A stretch of DNA of 45,487 bases from Phenylobacterium sp. Root700 (GTDB taxonomy: Bacteria; Pseudomonadota; Alphaproteobacteria; Caulobacterales; Caulobacteraceae), in NCBI RefSeq assembly GCF_001429025.1, contig NZ_LMHT01000010.1:49141-94627 (forward strand), in the 5' to 3' direction. Both the position numbers and the translations under genes were made by a program. The first letter of the stretch is position 1; every line of letters starts with the position of its first letter. Shown here in pieces: positions 7,974 to 15,350 of this stretch. Below the pieces are notes generated by a model. It ran no database searches, was not told the origin of the DNA, and saw only the letters and a list, made by a program, of their open reading frames with translations.

Positions 7974-8719
7974 TAGAGCACCCCCGCGGTCTTCAGGTTG
8001 GCGACCAGGTCGCCAGCGGATTCGACCTTGATGCCGGCCGAGCGCTTGGCGGGCTCAGTGACCTTCAAGACCTTCAGGTGCGGCGTCAGGTCGACGCCGA
8101 GCGAGGCGACTTCCTTGACGTCCAGCGGCTTCTTCTTCGCCTTCATGATGTTCGGCAGCGAAGCGTAGCGCGGCTCGTTGAGGCGCAGGTCGGCGGTGAT
8201 GATCGCCGGCAGGGTCGCTTCGATGGTCTGCAGACCGCCGTCGACTTCGCGGGTCACCTTGGCCTTGTCGGCCGACAGCTCGATGGCCGAGGCGAAGGTC
8301 GCCTGGGGCCAGTCGAGTAGGGCCGCCAGCATTTGGCCGGTGGCGTTATTGTCGCCGTCGATGGCCTGCTTGCCCATGATCACGACGCCGGGGGCTTCCT
8401 CGGCGATGATCGCCTTGAGCACCTTGGCGACTTCCAGCGGCTCCAGATCCTGGTCCGACTGGATCAGGACGCCGCGATCGGCGCCCATGGCCAGGGCCTG
8501 GCGCAGGGTTTCCTGAGCCTGGGCCGGTCCGATCGAGACGACGACCACTTCCGTGGCGACGCCCTTTTCCTTGAGGCGAACGGCCTCTTCGACTGCGATT
8601 TCGCAGAAGGGATTGATGGACATTTTGACATTGGCGAGGTCGACGCCCGATTGGTCGGACTTCACCCTGGCCTTGACGTTTGAATCGATCACCCGTTTGA
8701 CCGGGACCAACACCTTCAT
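7973..8719 (-). CDS. etfB: Electron transfer flavoprotein beta subunit
   Basis: A 248-residue ETF beta subunit. The N-terminus [16 protein letters not shown] and the [18 protein letters not shown] motif are characteristic, as is the central [20 protein letters not shown] segment that contacts acyl-CoA dehydrogenases. It is first in the etfBA operon. The promoter region (8720-8877) contains a 26-base inverted repeat at 8759-8784 that may be an operator. The acyl-CoA dehydrogenases at 11990 and 44328 are plausible electron donors. Confidence 0.97.
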   Translation of the reverse strand: MKVLVPVKRVIDSNVKARVKSDQSGVDLANVKMSINPFCEIAVEEAVRLKEKGVATEVVVVSIGPAQAQETLRQALAMGADRGVLIQSDQDLEPLEVAKVLKAIIAEEAPGVVIMGKQAIDGDNNATGQMLAALLDWPQATFASAIELSADKAKVTREVDGGLQTIEATLPAIITADLRLNEPRYASLPNIMKAKKKPLDVKEVASLGVDLTPHLKVLKVTEPAKRSAGIKVESAGDLVANLKTAGVL

Positions 8720-8758
8720 GGGTTGCTAGCGCCTCAAATTTGCATTGCGGAAAATTCG

Positions 8759-8784
8759 GTCGGATGCGGCATAACGCTTCCGAC
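8759..8784. promoter_or_regulatory. Inverted repeat upstream of etfBA
   Basis: The sequence GTCGGA-T-GCG is mirrored by CGC-T-TCCGAC around a 6-base centre (GCATAA): nine paired positions per arm and one T-T mismatch. It lies about 40 bases upstream of the etfB start codon, where a repressor of fatty-acid or acyl-CoA genes would be expected to bind. No regulator can be named. Confidence 0.45.
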
Positions 8785-8877
8785 GCGCATTGCAAGTCGG
8801 CCGCGGGTCACAGTTCGCCGTAAATTCGGCGAATCGGACGGCTAGCGGTCAGCTTCCTCGATGAATAGAACGACGCC

Positions 8878-9186
8878 ATGAACCGTACGATCGACCGGCT
8901 TAAGCTGATCTTCCTCGCCCTTTTCGCCATTCTGAGCGCGAGCGCGTTCGCCTATCATATCGGTTGGGTGTGGCCTGGTCAGAAATGTGAAGCGGCCGGG
9001 GATTGGTGGGACTGGCGCAGCCGGACCTGCGCGCGGCCGCTGCTGATTTCGGACATCACCGGCCGGGTCATCAAGAACGACGCGACCCGCAACGCCGCCA
9101 AGGCCGACGCCGCCAAGGCGCGCGCCGCGGGCGAGGAGCCGGCCAAGCCGGCCGCGAAGGCGCAGGCCTCCGCGCCGAACCCCTAA
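8878..9186 (+). CDS. Small membrane-anchored hypothetical protein
   Basis: A 102-residue protein I do not recognise. Residues 9-30 form one hydrophobic segment (LIFLALFAILSASAFAYHIG), either a signal anchor or an uncleaved signal. A short region with two Cys (about 39 and 53) and several Trp follows (WWDWRSRTC), suggesting a small disulfide-bonded periplasmic head. The last 35 residues are Ala/Lys/Pro-rich and probably disordered. The ribosome-binding site is weak. The gene is convergent with the adenosyltransferase and overlaps its end by 4 bases. Confidence 0.7.
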   Translation: MNRTIDRLKLIFLALFAILSASAFAYHIGWVWPGQKCEAAGDWWDWRSRTCARPLLISDITGRVIKNDATRNAAKADAAKARAAGEEPAKPAAKAQASAPNP

Positions 9187-9752
9187 CGGGTCGCGCCGGA
9201 CTTCCAGAACACCTCGGAAGCGCCGCGGTCATTGGCGTGACGCGCGGCGACGAACAGAAAATCCGACAACCGGTTCAGGTATTTCATCGCCGCGGGGCTG
9301 ACGCTCTCGCCGGATTCGACCAGGGCGACGGCGGCGCGCTCGGCTCGCCGCGCCACGGTGCGCGCCAGGTGCAGGTTCGCCGCGGCGGGCGTCCCGCCCG
9401 GCAGGATGAACGAGGCCAGCGGCGGCAGCTGGCTGTTCATCGCGTCGATCTCACGTTCCAGTCGCTCCACCTGGCTGTCGATCATGCGCAGGGTGTTGGT
9501 CTCGTCCTCGCGCGGCGGCGTGGCGAGGTCGGCGCCCAGGTCGAACAACTCGTTCTGAATGCGGGCCAGCATGGCGTCGAGTTCCGGGTCGCCGCCGGTG
9601 TGCAGCCGCGCCAGTCCGACGCAGGCGTTGGCTTCGTCGGTCGCGCCATAGGTCTCGACCCGCAGCGAGGACTTGGAGACCTGCGCTCCGTTGGCCAGCC
9701 GCGTCGCGCCGGCGTCGCCGGTGCGGGTGTAGATCTTGTTGAGCGTGACCAC
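9183..9752 (-). CDS. PduO-type cob(I)alamin adenosyltransferase
   Basis: A 189-residue enzyme that transfers adenosine from ATP to cob(I)alamin to make coenzyme B12. Motifs: YTRTGDAGATRL (about residues 8-19, ATP binding), RVETYGATDEANACVG (about 31-46), FILPGGTPAAANLHLART (about 114-131) and the ARRAERAAVAL helix. Length is normal for the PduO family. Start is GTG at 9752, directly abutting the stop codon of the upstream membrane protein gene (TAAGTG), implying coupled translation. Adenosylcobalamin is needed by mutases such as methylmalonyl-CoA and ethylmalonyl-CoA mutase; none is in the window. Confidence 0.93.
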   Translation of the reverse strand: MVTLNKIYTRTGDAGATRLANGAQVSKSSLRVETYGATDEANACVGLARLHTGGDPELDAMLARIQNELFDLGADLATPPREDETNTLRMIDSQVERLEREIDAMNSQLPPLASFILPGGTPAAANLHLARTVARRAERAAVALVESGESVSPAAMKYLNRLSDFLFVAARHANDRGASEVFWKSGATR

Positions 9753-9956
9753 TTAGCCGCCGTTCTTGTTGCGCCACCAGACGGCGGCCACGAGCACGAC
9801 GATGGCGATGGCCTGCATCAGCACGCGCAGCCGCATCAGCTTGTTCGAGTACGAGCGCCCGAAGTCGCCGCCCCGGAACAGTGAGTACAGCCCGACGAAC
9901 AGGGTGAGGGTCACGGCCGCCAGACTGAGCGGGATGAGGTAGGAAAAGAGGTTCAT
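9753..9956 (-). CDS. Twin-transmembrane small protein (HIG1-like)
   Basis: A 67-residue inner-membrane protein with two hydrophobic helices (about residues 5-27 and 43-61) joined by a basic loop around GGDFGRSYSNKLMRLR. This layout and the loop motif fit the alphaproteobacterial twin-transmembrane/HIG1 family, related to mitochondrial proteins associated with respiratory complexes. It is immediately upstream of the adenosyltransferase gene with no gap, and the pair is commonly adjacent in alphaproteobacteria as far as I recall. Its bacterial role is not established. Confidence 0.82.
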   Translation of the reverse strand: MNLFSYLIPLSLAAVTLTLFVGLYSLFRGGDFGRSYSNKLMRLRVLMQAIAIVVLVAAVWWRNKNGG

Positions 9957-9989
9957 GGCGTCAGTTTAGCCCCGAAGGGCGCTCCAGGA

Positions 9990-10625
9990 CTATTGGCTTA
10001 CGGCCTTGGGCGCTCGGAATCCGTCGGCCAGTAGGCCGATGTGGCGGTCCATCACCGCGCTCATGGTCTCGGCGTCGGCGTCGTCCCAGGCCGCGAGGCG
10101 ATAGGTCCAGGCGTAGGACGCCAGCAGGGCGTCGACCACGAGGTCGAGATTGACCTCCGGGGCCACGTCGCCGCGTACGACGCCTTCGGCGACGCAGTCG
10201 CGGATCACCTGTTTCAGGCGCGGCGTGCGTCCATAGGGGCGGCTGGTCGGGCTGAGCGTCCAGTTATAGGCCGCCGCTATATGGGCCAGGAACAGCCGGG
10301 TGCGGCGGGTCTCGAAGGCGTAATGGATCGCGAAGATCGAGCGCAGCCGGTCGGGCGTCGATCCGCGAAGGTGCGGCACCACGCGGTCGAGCTCGGCGTA
10401 GAGCGCGTCCAGCCGGTCGGCCATCACCTGGCTGAGGATGTCGCCCTTCGAGGAAAAGGTGGTGAAGACGCTGCCGACCGAGACTTCGGCGCGGCTGGCG
10501 ATCTCGCGGACTGTCGTCGTCTCGTAACCGTTGGTTTCGAATAGCTCTTTGGCGGCGTCGAGCACGCGCTGGCGCGTCGCCTCCTTCTGGGACTTACGTA
10601 CGCTCAAGACTTCCCCCCGGCGCAC
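9990..10625 (-). CDS. TetR-family transcriptional regulator
   Basis: A TetR-type repressor of about 205-211 residues. The helix-turn-helix is at about residues 15-60 (TRQRVLDAAKELFETNGYET, then VREIASRAEVSVGSVFTTF). The C-terminal all-helical domain would bind a ligand. Two starts are possible: GTG at 10625 without a ribosome-binding site, or TTG at 10607 preceded by a G-rich GGGGGGAAG site. The second is attractive because a 21-base inverted repeat (10620-10640) would then lie just upstream as an operator. The ligand is unknown. Confidence 0.85.
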   Translation of the reverse strand: MRRGEVLSVRKSQKEATRQRVLDAAKELFETNGYETTTVREIASRAEVSVGSVFTTFSSKGDILSQVMADRLDALYAELDRVVPHLRGSTPDRLRSIFAIHYAFETRRTRLFLAHIAAAYNWTLSPTSRPYGRTPRLKQVIRDCVAEGVVRGDVAPEVNLDLVVDALLASYAWTYRLAAWDDADAETMSAVMDRHIGLLADGFRAPKAVSQ

Positions 10626-10640
10626 ATCAAATGTGTGCGC
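10620..10640. promoter_or_regulatory. Inverted repeat at the start of a TetR gene, candidate operator
   Basis: GCGCACA and TGTGCGC (7 bp arms) are separated by 7 bases, at the 5' end of the TetR gene at 9990. Position and symmetry fit autorepression. Confidence 0.45.
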
Positions 10641-10744
10641 TCCCGCCTACTGGTTACGGCGAATCCGGCATCAGGGATGCGTTATGAAGATTGATGCGAC
10701 AGTTCGTCGCGGGACCAAAGCCCAATCTTTCCAGACAAGCCAAA

Positions 10745-10778
10745 GGCGAGACTTGATCTCGATCGATCAAATCTCGCC
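10745..10778. repeat. 34-base inverted repeat between two TetR genes
   Basis: GGCGAGA-C-TTGATC is mirrored by GATCAA-A-TCTCGCC: 13 of 14 arm positions pair around a 6-base loop. It lies 22 bases beyond the stop of the TetR gene at 10801 and is followed on the minus strand by only three T residues, so it is either a weak terminator for that gene or an operator for the downstream TetR gene. Confidence 0.5.
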
Positions 10779-10800
10779 CTAGCGTCAATTAAGACAGTTT

Positions 10801-11454
10801 TCAGCCGCGACGGGCGCCGGCGAGGATCACGCGAATCTGATCCTTGGCCTTGGCTTGAAGCGCTTCGAGGCTCCAGCCGCCGAAGATGGCTTCCTGGAAA
10901 TTGGCCAGGTAGCAATCGAACAGCATCTGGCTGCGCAGTTTGACTTCGGCTTCTTGCGAAAGCTCGCCGCGTTCAACGCCCTGCGTCAGTTGTTCGGAGA
11001 CCAGATCTTGCAGTTGCAGCACCGGCGGAAGCTCACGGAGCTCTTGGCCTTGGTCGGGCTGCCAGGAGATGCCGAAGGCGGCGCGGGCCAGCGGCAGGCG
11101 GCTCTTGTAGAAGGCGTAGCCGGCCATGAAGAGCTTCAGCAGGGTGTCGTCCACCCCGCGGCCGCGCGAGACGCCGTCGCGCATGGCTTCGACCAGCGCT
11201 TCCATGTCCGCGATCATGATCTCGCGGAACAGGTCCGACTTGTCGGTGAAGTTCGCGAACACCGCGCCCGTCGACATGCCCGCCTCGGCGGCGATGTCGC
11301 GGATGGTGGCGCCTTCGTAACCCGACTCCGAGAACAGGCGGCGGGCGGCCGACAGAACCTTGGCGCGGGTCTGTTGCTTGGCGATGGCGCGACGGGTCGG
11401 GACGCGGACCTCGGTTTCGCCGGTGACTTCGATATTGCTGGAGACGTGTTTCAT
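10801..11454 (-). CDS. TetR-family transcriptional regulator, coupled to a small upstream gene
   Basis: A 217-residue TetR repressor. After a variable 18-residue lead, the DNA-binding domain is clear (TRAKVLSAARRLFSESGYEG, then IRDIAAEAGMSTGAVFANFT). The C-terminal part is a long helical ligand domain. The ATG at 11454 overlaps the stop of the upstream 71-residue gene (ATGA), so the regulator is probably translated by reinitiation from it. It resembles the neighbouring TetR at 9990 in the N-terminal domain, including GSVF/GAVF-A/T-NF, but the rest differs. Target and inducer cannot be inferred. Confidence 0.88.
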   Translation of the reverse strand: MKHVSSNIEVTGETEVRVPTRRAIAKQQTRAKVLSAARRLFSESGYEGATIRDIAAEAGMSTGAVFANFTDKSDLFREIMIADMEALVEAMRDGVSRGRGVDDTLLKLFMAGYAFYKSRLPLARAAFGISWQPDQGQELRELPPVLQLQDLVSEQLTQGVERGELSQEAEVKLRSQMLFDCYLANFQEAIFGGWSLEALQAKAKDQIRVILAGARRG

Positions 11455-11666
11455 CGGGCGACGAACCTCGTCAGCGCCGGAGTCGTCTGCTGTTCGAACT
11501 TTACGCAATACTCTTCCACTACCTTCTCGAACAGCTCGACAGAGCGCTGCACGGTGCGCGCTCCTGCTCGGGAGGCGTCGCGCAGGCCAGCGATGAGCTG
11601 ACGCACTTCAACTTTGGCTTGGTTGCCGCCCGGGGGGAGACGGACGGCGGTGTCGAAGGTCATCAT
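11451..11666 (-). CDS. 71-aa hypothetical protein in operon with TetR
   Basis: A short protein I do not recognise. It is predicted largely helical and charged, with no membrane segment (central LIAGLRDASRAGARTVQRSV). Start at ATG 11666 (a second ATG follows directly); an AGAGGA site lies about 11 bases upstream. Its TGA overlaps the ATG of the TetR gene by ATGA, which is good evidence that it is translated. It has one Cys and C-terminal aromatics. It could be a small partner or co-regulator of the TetR protein, but that is inference from arrangement only. Confidence 0.6.
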   Translation of the reverse strand: MMTFDTAVRLPPGGNQAKVEVRQLIAGLRDASRAGARTVQRSVELFEKVVEEYCVKFEQQTTPALTRFVAR

Positions 11667-11989
11667 GACCACAAAAATCCTCTTAGCCTTTCGCCACGGC
11701 GCGTCCAAGCGAAGGGTTTGTTTGAGCGTGTTCAACGAACTCGTTCCGCGATACGAATGCAAGCCCGGTACTAGCCCAAAAGCCCCGGCTTGACCGTGTG
11801 GCGCAGCGTCGCAGACCGGCGTTTTCCCGTGTTCGTAAGGAGTTTGTCGGAAACGAGGCGGCGGGTTGAAAGATTCGGAATCGCTGAGCATAGTCGCATA
11901 ACGCCGTCATGCGATGGATGTTTCACCCGTAAAACGGGCGCTCTACATATTGGCGATCAATATTTCGGCGCCGACGCGCGCGGCTGGCG
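11667..11989. other. 323-base intergenic region
   Basis: It separates the TetR operon from the acyl-CoA dehydrogenase gene, all on the minus strand. It must hold the promoter of the 11451-11666 gene; I cannot assign -35/-10 boxes with confidence. A small CCCGT/ACGGG hairpin at about 11927-11939 is the only structure near the dehydrogenase end and has no T-run. Short open frames here have atypical composition and are not called. Confidence 0.5.
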
Positions 11990-13630
11990 CTAGTTGGCGC
12001 CTTCCAGCAGGCGGCGGGCGATGACCTGGGCCTGAATCTCGCCGGCGCCTTCGAAGATATTGAGGATGCGGGCGTCGGCCAGGACCCGGCTGACCGGCTG
12101 TTCGACGGCGAAACCCGTGCCGCCATGGATCTGGACGGCGTTGTCGGCGCAGGCCCAGGCGACCCGGGCGGCGACCAGCTTGGCCATGCCGGCCTCAAGG
12201 TCGCAGCGGCGCCCCTCGTCCTTGGCGCGGGCCGCGAACCAGGCGAGGCGGCGCGCGCCCAGCAGTTCGGCGGCCATATAGGCGAGTTTGTTGGCCACGC
12301 GCGGAAACTCGGCGATCGGTTGGCCGAACTGGCGGCGCGCGGTCGCATAGTCCACGGCCAGATCGAGCGCGGCCTGGGCCACGCCGATGGCGCGGGCCGC
12401 GGTCTGGATGCGGGCGCTCTCGAAGGTGGCCATCAACTGCGAGAAGCCCTGCCCCTCCTGCTCGCCCAGCAGGTTGGCGTGCGGCACGGCGAAGCCGTCG
12501 AAGGCGATCTCGTACTCCTTCATGCCGCGATAGCCGATCACCCCGATCTCGCCGCCGTCCATGCCCGGCGCGGGGAAGGGGACGCCCTCGGAGCCGCGCG
12601 GCTTCTCGGCCAGGAACATCGACAGTCCGCGATGGTCCTTCGAGGTCGGATCGGTGCGGACCAGCAGGGTCATCAGATCGGCGCGGGCGGCGTGGGTGAT
12701 CCAGGTCTTGGCGCCGGTCACCTTCCAGGTGTCGCCGTCGCGGACCGCGCGGGTGCGCAGCGAACCGAGATCGGAGCCGGCCTCAGGTTCGGTGAAGACC
12801 GCCGTGGGGATGATCTGGCCCGAGGCGATGGCCGGCAGGAAACGCTCCTTCTGGGCGGGTGTGCCGTGGGCGAGGATCAGTTCGGCGGCGATCTCTGAAC
12901 GCGTGCCCAGCGATCCGGTCCCGATCCAGCCGCGCGACAGCGCCTCGGAGACGACGCACATCGCCACCTTGCCCAGGCCCGACCCGCCATAGGCCTCTGG
13001 CGCCGTCAGGCCGAAGACCCCGAGCTGCGCCAGCTCCTCGATCAGCGGCAGGGGAATGAGCTCGTCGCGCAGGTGCCAGCCGTGGGCGTACGGGACGATC
13101 TTCTCCTCGGTGAAGGCGTGGAACTGGTCGCGGACGTGCTCCAGGGTCTCGTCCAGCCCGCTGGCCTCCAGCGAGGGCCGGCCGCGTGCGGCCTCCAACA
13201 GGGCGACGACCCGGCTCTTCACCGCCTGGGACGCGCCGGGGCGCAGCTGCTCGATGATCGGCGCCAGGCCGTCGGCGGAGAGGCCAAGATCGCCGGGGCG
13301 GAAGATCTCGCCCTGGTTCATCGGCAGGCCGCCGGCAAGCTGGCTCAGATACTCGAAGGCCAGGATCTGGGCGGGTAGGGCCTCGGCCTCGCCGAACCGG
13401 TTCTCGGTGGTGAGCGCCGTGGCCCAGGCGGCGGTCTGGCGCAGGGTCTCGGCATAGGCGGCGGCCCAGGCCAGGCCGTGGGCGACGTGCTGTTCGGCGT
13501 CCAGGGCGGCGCGGTCGAGGCGGCCCTCGCGGCTCACCCGGACGGCGACGGCCGCCTTCATCTGGGCGACAAGGGCTTCGGCGGCGTCGGCGGCCTCGGC
13601 CAGGCGGGCGGGCAGGTTCGGCAAGATCAT
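11990..13630 (-). CDS. Long-form acyl-CoA dehydrogenase, probably methylsuccinyl-CoA dehydrogenase type
   Basis: A 546-residue flavoprotein. Residues 1-155 are a helical extension absent from ordinary 380-residue acyl-CoA dehydrogenases; the standard fold follows (about 160-545), with TAVFTEPEAGSDLGSLRTRA (FAD contact), GYRGMKEYEIAFDGFAVP, and VQIHGGTGFAVEQPVSRVLAD near the end. The extended length and the GYRGM-EY motif resemble (2S)-methylsuccinyl-CoA dehydrogenase of the ethylmalonyl-CoA pathway. That specificity is an inference; no other gene of the pathway is in the window, though a B12 adenosyltransferase is 2 kb away. It would pass electrons to EtfAB. Confidence 0.8.
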   Translation of the reverse strand: MILPNLPARLAEAADAAEALVAQMKAAVAVRVSREGRLDRAALDAEQHVAHGLAWAAAYAETLRQTAAWATALTTENRFGEAEALPAQILAFEYLSQLAGGLPMNQGEIFRPGDLGLSADGLAPIIEQLRPGASQAVKSRVVALLEAARGRPSLEASGLDETLEHVRDQFHAFTEEKIVPYAHGWHLRDELIPLPLIEELAQLGVFGLTAPEAYGGSGLGKVAMCVVSEALSRGWIGTGSLGTRSEIAAELILAHGTPAQKERFLPAIASGQIIPTAVFTEPEAGSDLGSLRTRAVRDGDTWKVTGAKTWITHAARADLMTLLVRTDPTSKDHRGLSMFLAEKPRGSEGVPFPAPGMDGGEIGVIGYRGMKEYEIAFDGFAVPHANLLGEQEGQGFSQLMATFESARIQTAARAIGVAQAALDLAVDYATARRQFGQPIAEFPRVANKLAYMAAELLGARRLAWFAARAKDEGRRCDLEAGMAKLVAARVAWACADNAVQIHGGTGFAVEQPVSRVLADARILNIFEGAGEIQAQVIARRLLEGAN

Positions 13631-13706
13631 CGGCCGACTATAGGCGAAGCTTGTCGCCCGTCACGCCGGCCTGTACGCCGTAAGAAAATACATTTGGGAG
13701 CAGGCC

Positions 13707-14339
13707 ATGATCGTCGTCCATCACCTCAACGACTCGCGCTCGCAGCGCATCCTCTGGCTGCTTGAGGAACTGAAGCTTCCTTACGAGATCAAATCCTATC
13801 AGCGCGACGCGACCACCCGTCTGGCGCCGCCGGAGCTGAAGGCGGTTCATCCGCTGGGCAAGTCGCCGGTGGTGACCGAGGGCGCGGCGACCATCATCGA
13901 GTCCGGGGCGATCATCGACTACGTGCTGCGCCACCATGGCGCCGGCAAGCTGGCCCCGGCCGCCGGGACGCCGGAGTATGATGTCTATCAGCAGTGGCTG
14001 CACTACGCCGAGGGTTCGGCCATGCTGCCGCTGATGCTGTTCATGTATGTCGGCCGCCTGGGCGAGGCCGGCGCGCCGCTGCACCCGCGCATCGAGAGCG
14101 AGATCTCCAATCACCTTGGCTATGTCGAGGGTGCGCTGGCTGGGCGCGACTACCTGATGGGCTCGGAGCTGTCGGCGGCCGATATCCAGATGAGCTTCGT
14201 GGGCGAGGTTGTCGGCGCCTTCGGCCGCTACGCCGCCTATCCGAACATCGCCGCCTGGGTGAAGCGCTTCCAGGCCCGCCCGGGCTATCGCACCGCCCTG
14301 GACAAGGGCGGCCCCTACAACATGGGTCCGAAGGACTAG
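13707..14339 (+). CDS. Glutathione S-transferase family protein
   Basis: A 210-residue cytosolic GST. The thioredoxin-like N-terminal domain (about 1-80) contains the Ser-rich start HHLNDSRSQRILWLLEELK and the cis-Pro/Glu-Ser glutathione site (GKSPVVTEGAATIIESGAII). The helical C-terminal domain (about 90-205) has YLMGSELSAADIQMSF, the N-capping box. GGGAG lies 6 bases before the ATG. Divergent from the acyl-CoA dehydrogenase with a 76-base gap. Substrate unknown. Confidence 0.93.
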   Translation: MIVVHHLNDSRSQRILWLLEELKLPYEIKSYQRDATTRLAPPELKAVHPLGKSPVVTEGAATIIESGAIIDYVLRHHGAGKLAPAAGTPEYDVYQQWLHYAEGSAMLPLMLFMYVGRLGEAGAPLHPRIESEISNHLGYVEGALAGRDYLMGSELSAADIQMSFVGEVVGAFGRYAAYPNIAAWVKRFQARPGYRTALDKGGPYNMGPKD

Positions 14340-14354
14340 ATATTCTCTGTAGAT

Positions 14355-14474
14355 GCTCCCCTTTTGGGGGAGCTGTCAGCGAAGCTGACTGAGGGGGCGG
14401 CGCTGCCGCCTCCGTCGCCCTACGCTGCGCTTCGTGCGCCACCTCCCCCAAGTCGCGCTGCGCGCTGGGGGAGG
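14355..14474. repeat. About 120-base intergenic palindromic repeat element
   Basis: Lies between the convergent genes at 13707 and 14488. It contains nested inverted repeats: GCTCCCC/GGGGAGC (14355-14373), GTCAGC-gaa-GCTGAC (14375-14389), and CCTCCCCC/GGGGGAGG (14442-14474). The composition and the GTCAGCGAAGCTGAC core match palindromic elements found in many copies between alphaproteobacterial genes; copy number cannot be checked in one window. It may double as a terminator for both genes. Confidence 0.7.
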
Positions 14475-14487
14475 ATCTGATCGAGCC

Positions 14488-15270
14488 TCACCGCGCCCAG
14501 GGATCGTCCAGCACCCCGTCGATGAAGTCGAACACCGCGGCCTTGGTGAGGGCGTGCGGGATGGCCGAGAAGTGGTCGCAGCCGGGGATGACCACGCCGT
14601 GGCCGTGGGCGAAGGCCCGGGCTAGGATCTCCGGATCGCCATTGGTTTCGCGCTGACCGGCCACCGCCAGCACCGGCATCGGCAGGGTGGCGAAGCCGGC
14701 GGTGTCTAGCGGCGGGTTTTCCGCCTGGACGAAGGCGGCGAGGGCCTGGCGGTCCTCGCCCTGCTCGTCGGCGAACTGTCGGAAGCTGCGTAGGAAGGGC
14801 TCGGTGATGGTTTCCGGATCTTCCGTCAGCATGGCGTTCGCCATTACGCCGCCGTGCGCCGAGGGGCGTTCGGTCAGCATCTTGTCGCCGACCCCGCCGA
14901 GGATCAGGTTCGAGAACCGCTCCGGCGCGGCCAGGGCGGCGGCGGCGGCCGTGCGCGCGCCCATCGAATAGCCGAACAGATCGACGCGGTTGATTCCCAG
15001 GTGGTCGATCAGCTCGACCACGTCGCGGGCCAGATTTTCACGCAGATAGGCCTGCGAATCGTGCGGCTTGGCGCTCTGCCCATGGCCGCGCTGGTCGAGC
15101 GCGATGCAGCGAAAACGCCGCCGTTCGAGCGCCGCGTACCAGCCCGTGCGTCGCCAGCCTTCCTCCCGGTTCGAGGCGAAACCGTGGACCAGCAGGATCG
15201 CCCGCTCATAGTCCGCTGGGGCGTTGTCGTCATAGCTGAGGGTGAGGCCGTCGGTGGTTGTGAAGTCCAT
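14488..15270 (-). CDS. Alpha/beta hydrolase
   Basis: A 260-residue alpha/beta-fold hydrolase. Oxyanion region AILLVHGFASNREEGW (about 26-41), nucleophile elbow DLFGYSMGARTAAAAAL with Ser in GxSxG (about residue 100), and a late GHGVVIPGCDHFSAIPHAL holding the catalytic His. Length is standard for a single-domain esterase/lipase-like enzyme. ATG at 15270 is preferred: upstream codons fall in a non-coding-like stretch, and AAGAAG lies about 5 bases before. The substrate cannot be predicted. Confidence 0.85.
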   Translation of the reverse strand: MDFTTTDGLTLSYDDNAPADYERAILLVHGFASNREEGWRRTGWYAALERRRFRCIALDQRGHGQSAKPHDSQAYLRENLARDVVELIDHLGINRVDLFGYSMGARTAAAAALAAPERFSNLILGGVGDKMLTERPSAHGGVMANAMLTEDPETITEPFLRSFRQFADEQGEDRQALAAFVQAENPPLDTAGFATLPMPVLAVAGQRETNGDPEILARAFAHGHGVVIPGCDHFSAIPHALTKAAVFDFIDGVLDDPWAR

Positions 15271-15350
15271 GATCTTCTTAAGCGATCCGTTATGAAATCG
15301 TCGGTATTCCAAAAGGGCGAATAAGGCGGAAAGCCACGCACAGGGGGGAA

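Noticed and set aside
9183..9752. B12 riboswitch near the adenosyltransferase
   Set aside because: I looked for a leader upstream of 9956 and found only 33 bases before the TetR stop; no space for a cobalamin riboswitch.
11790..11993. Plus-strand 67-residue frame upstream of the acyl-CoA dehydrogenase end
   Set aside because: No ribosome-binding site, odd composition, and it overlaps the end of a clear gene; a shadow or chance frame.
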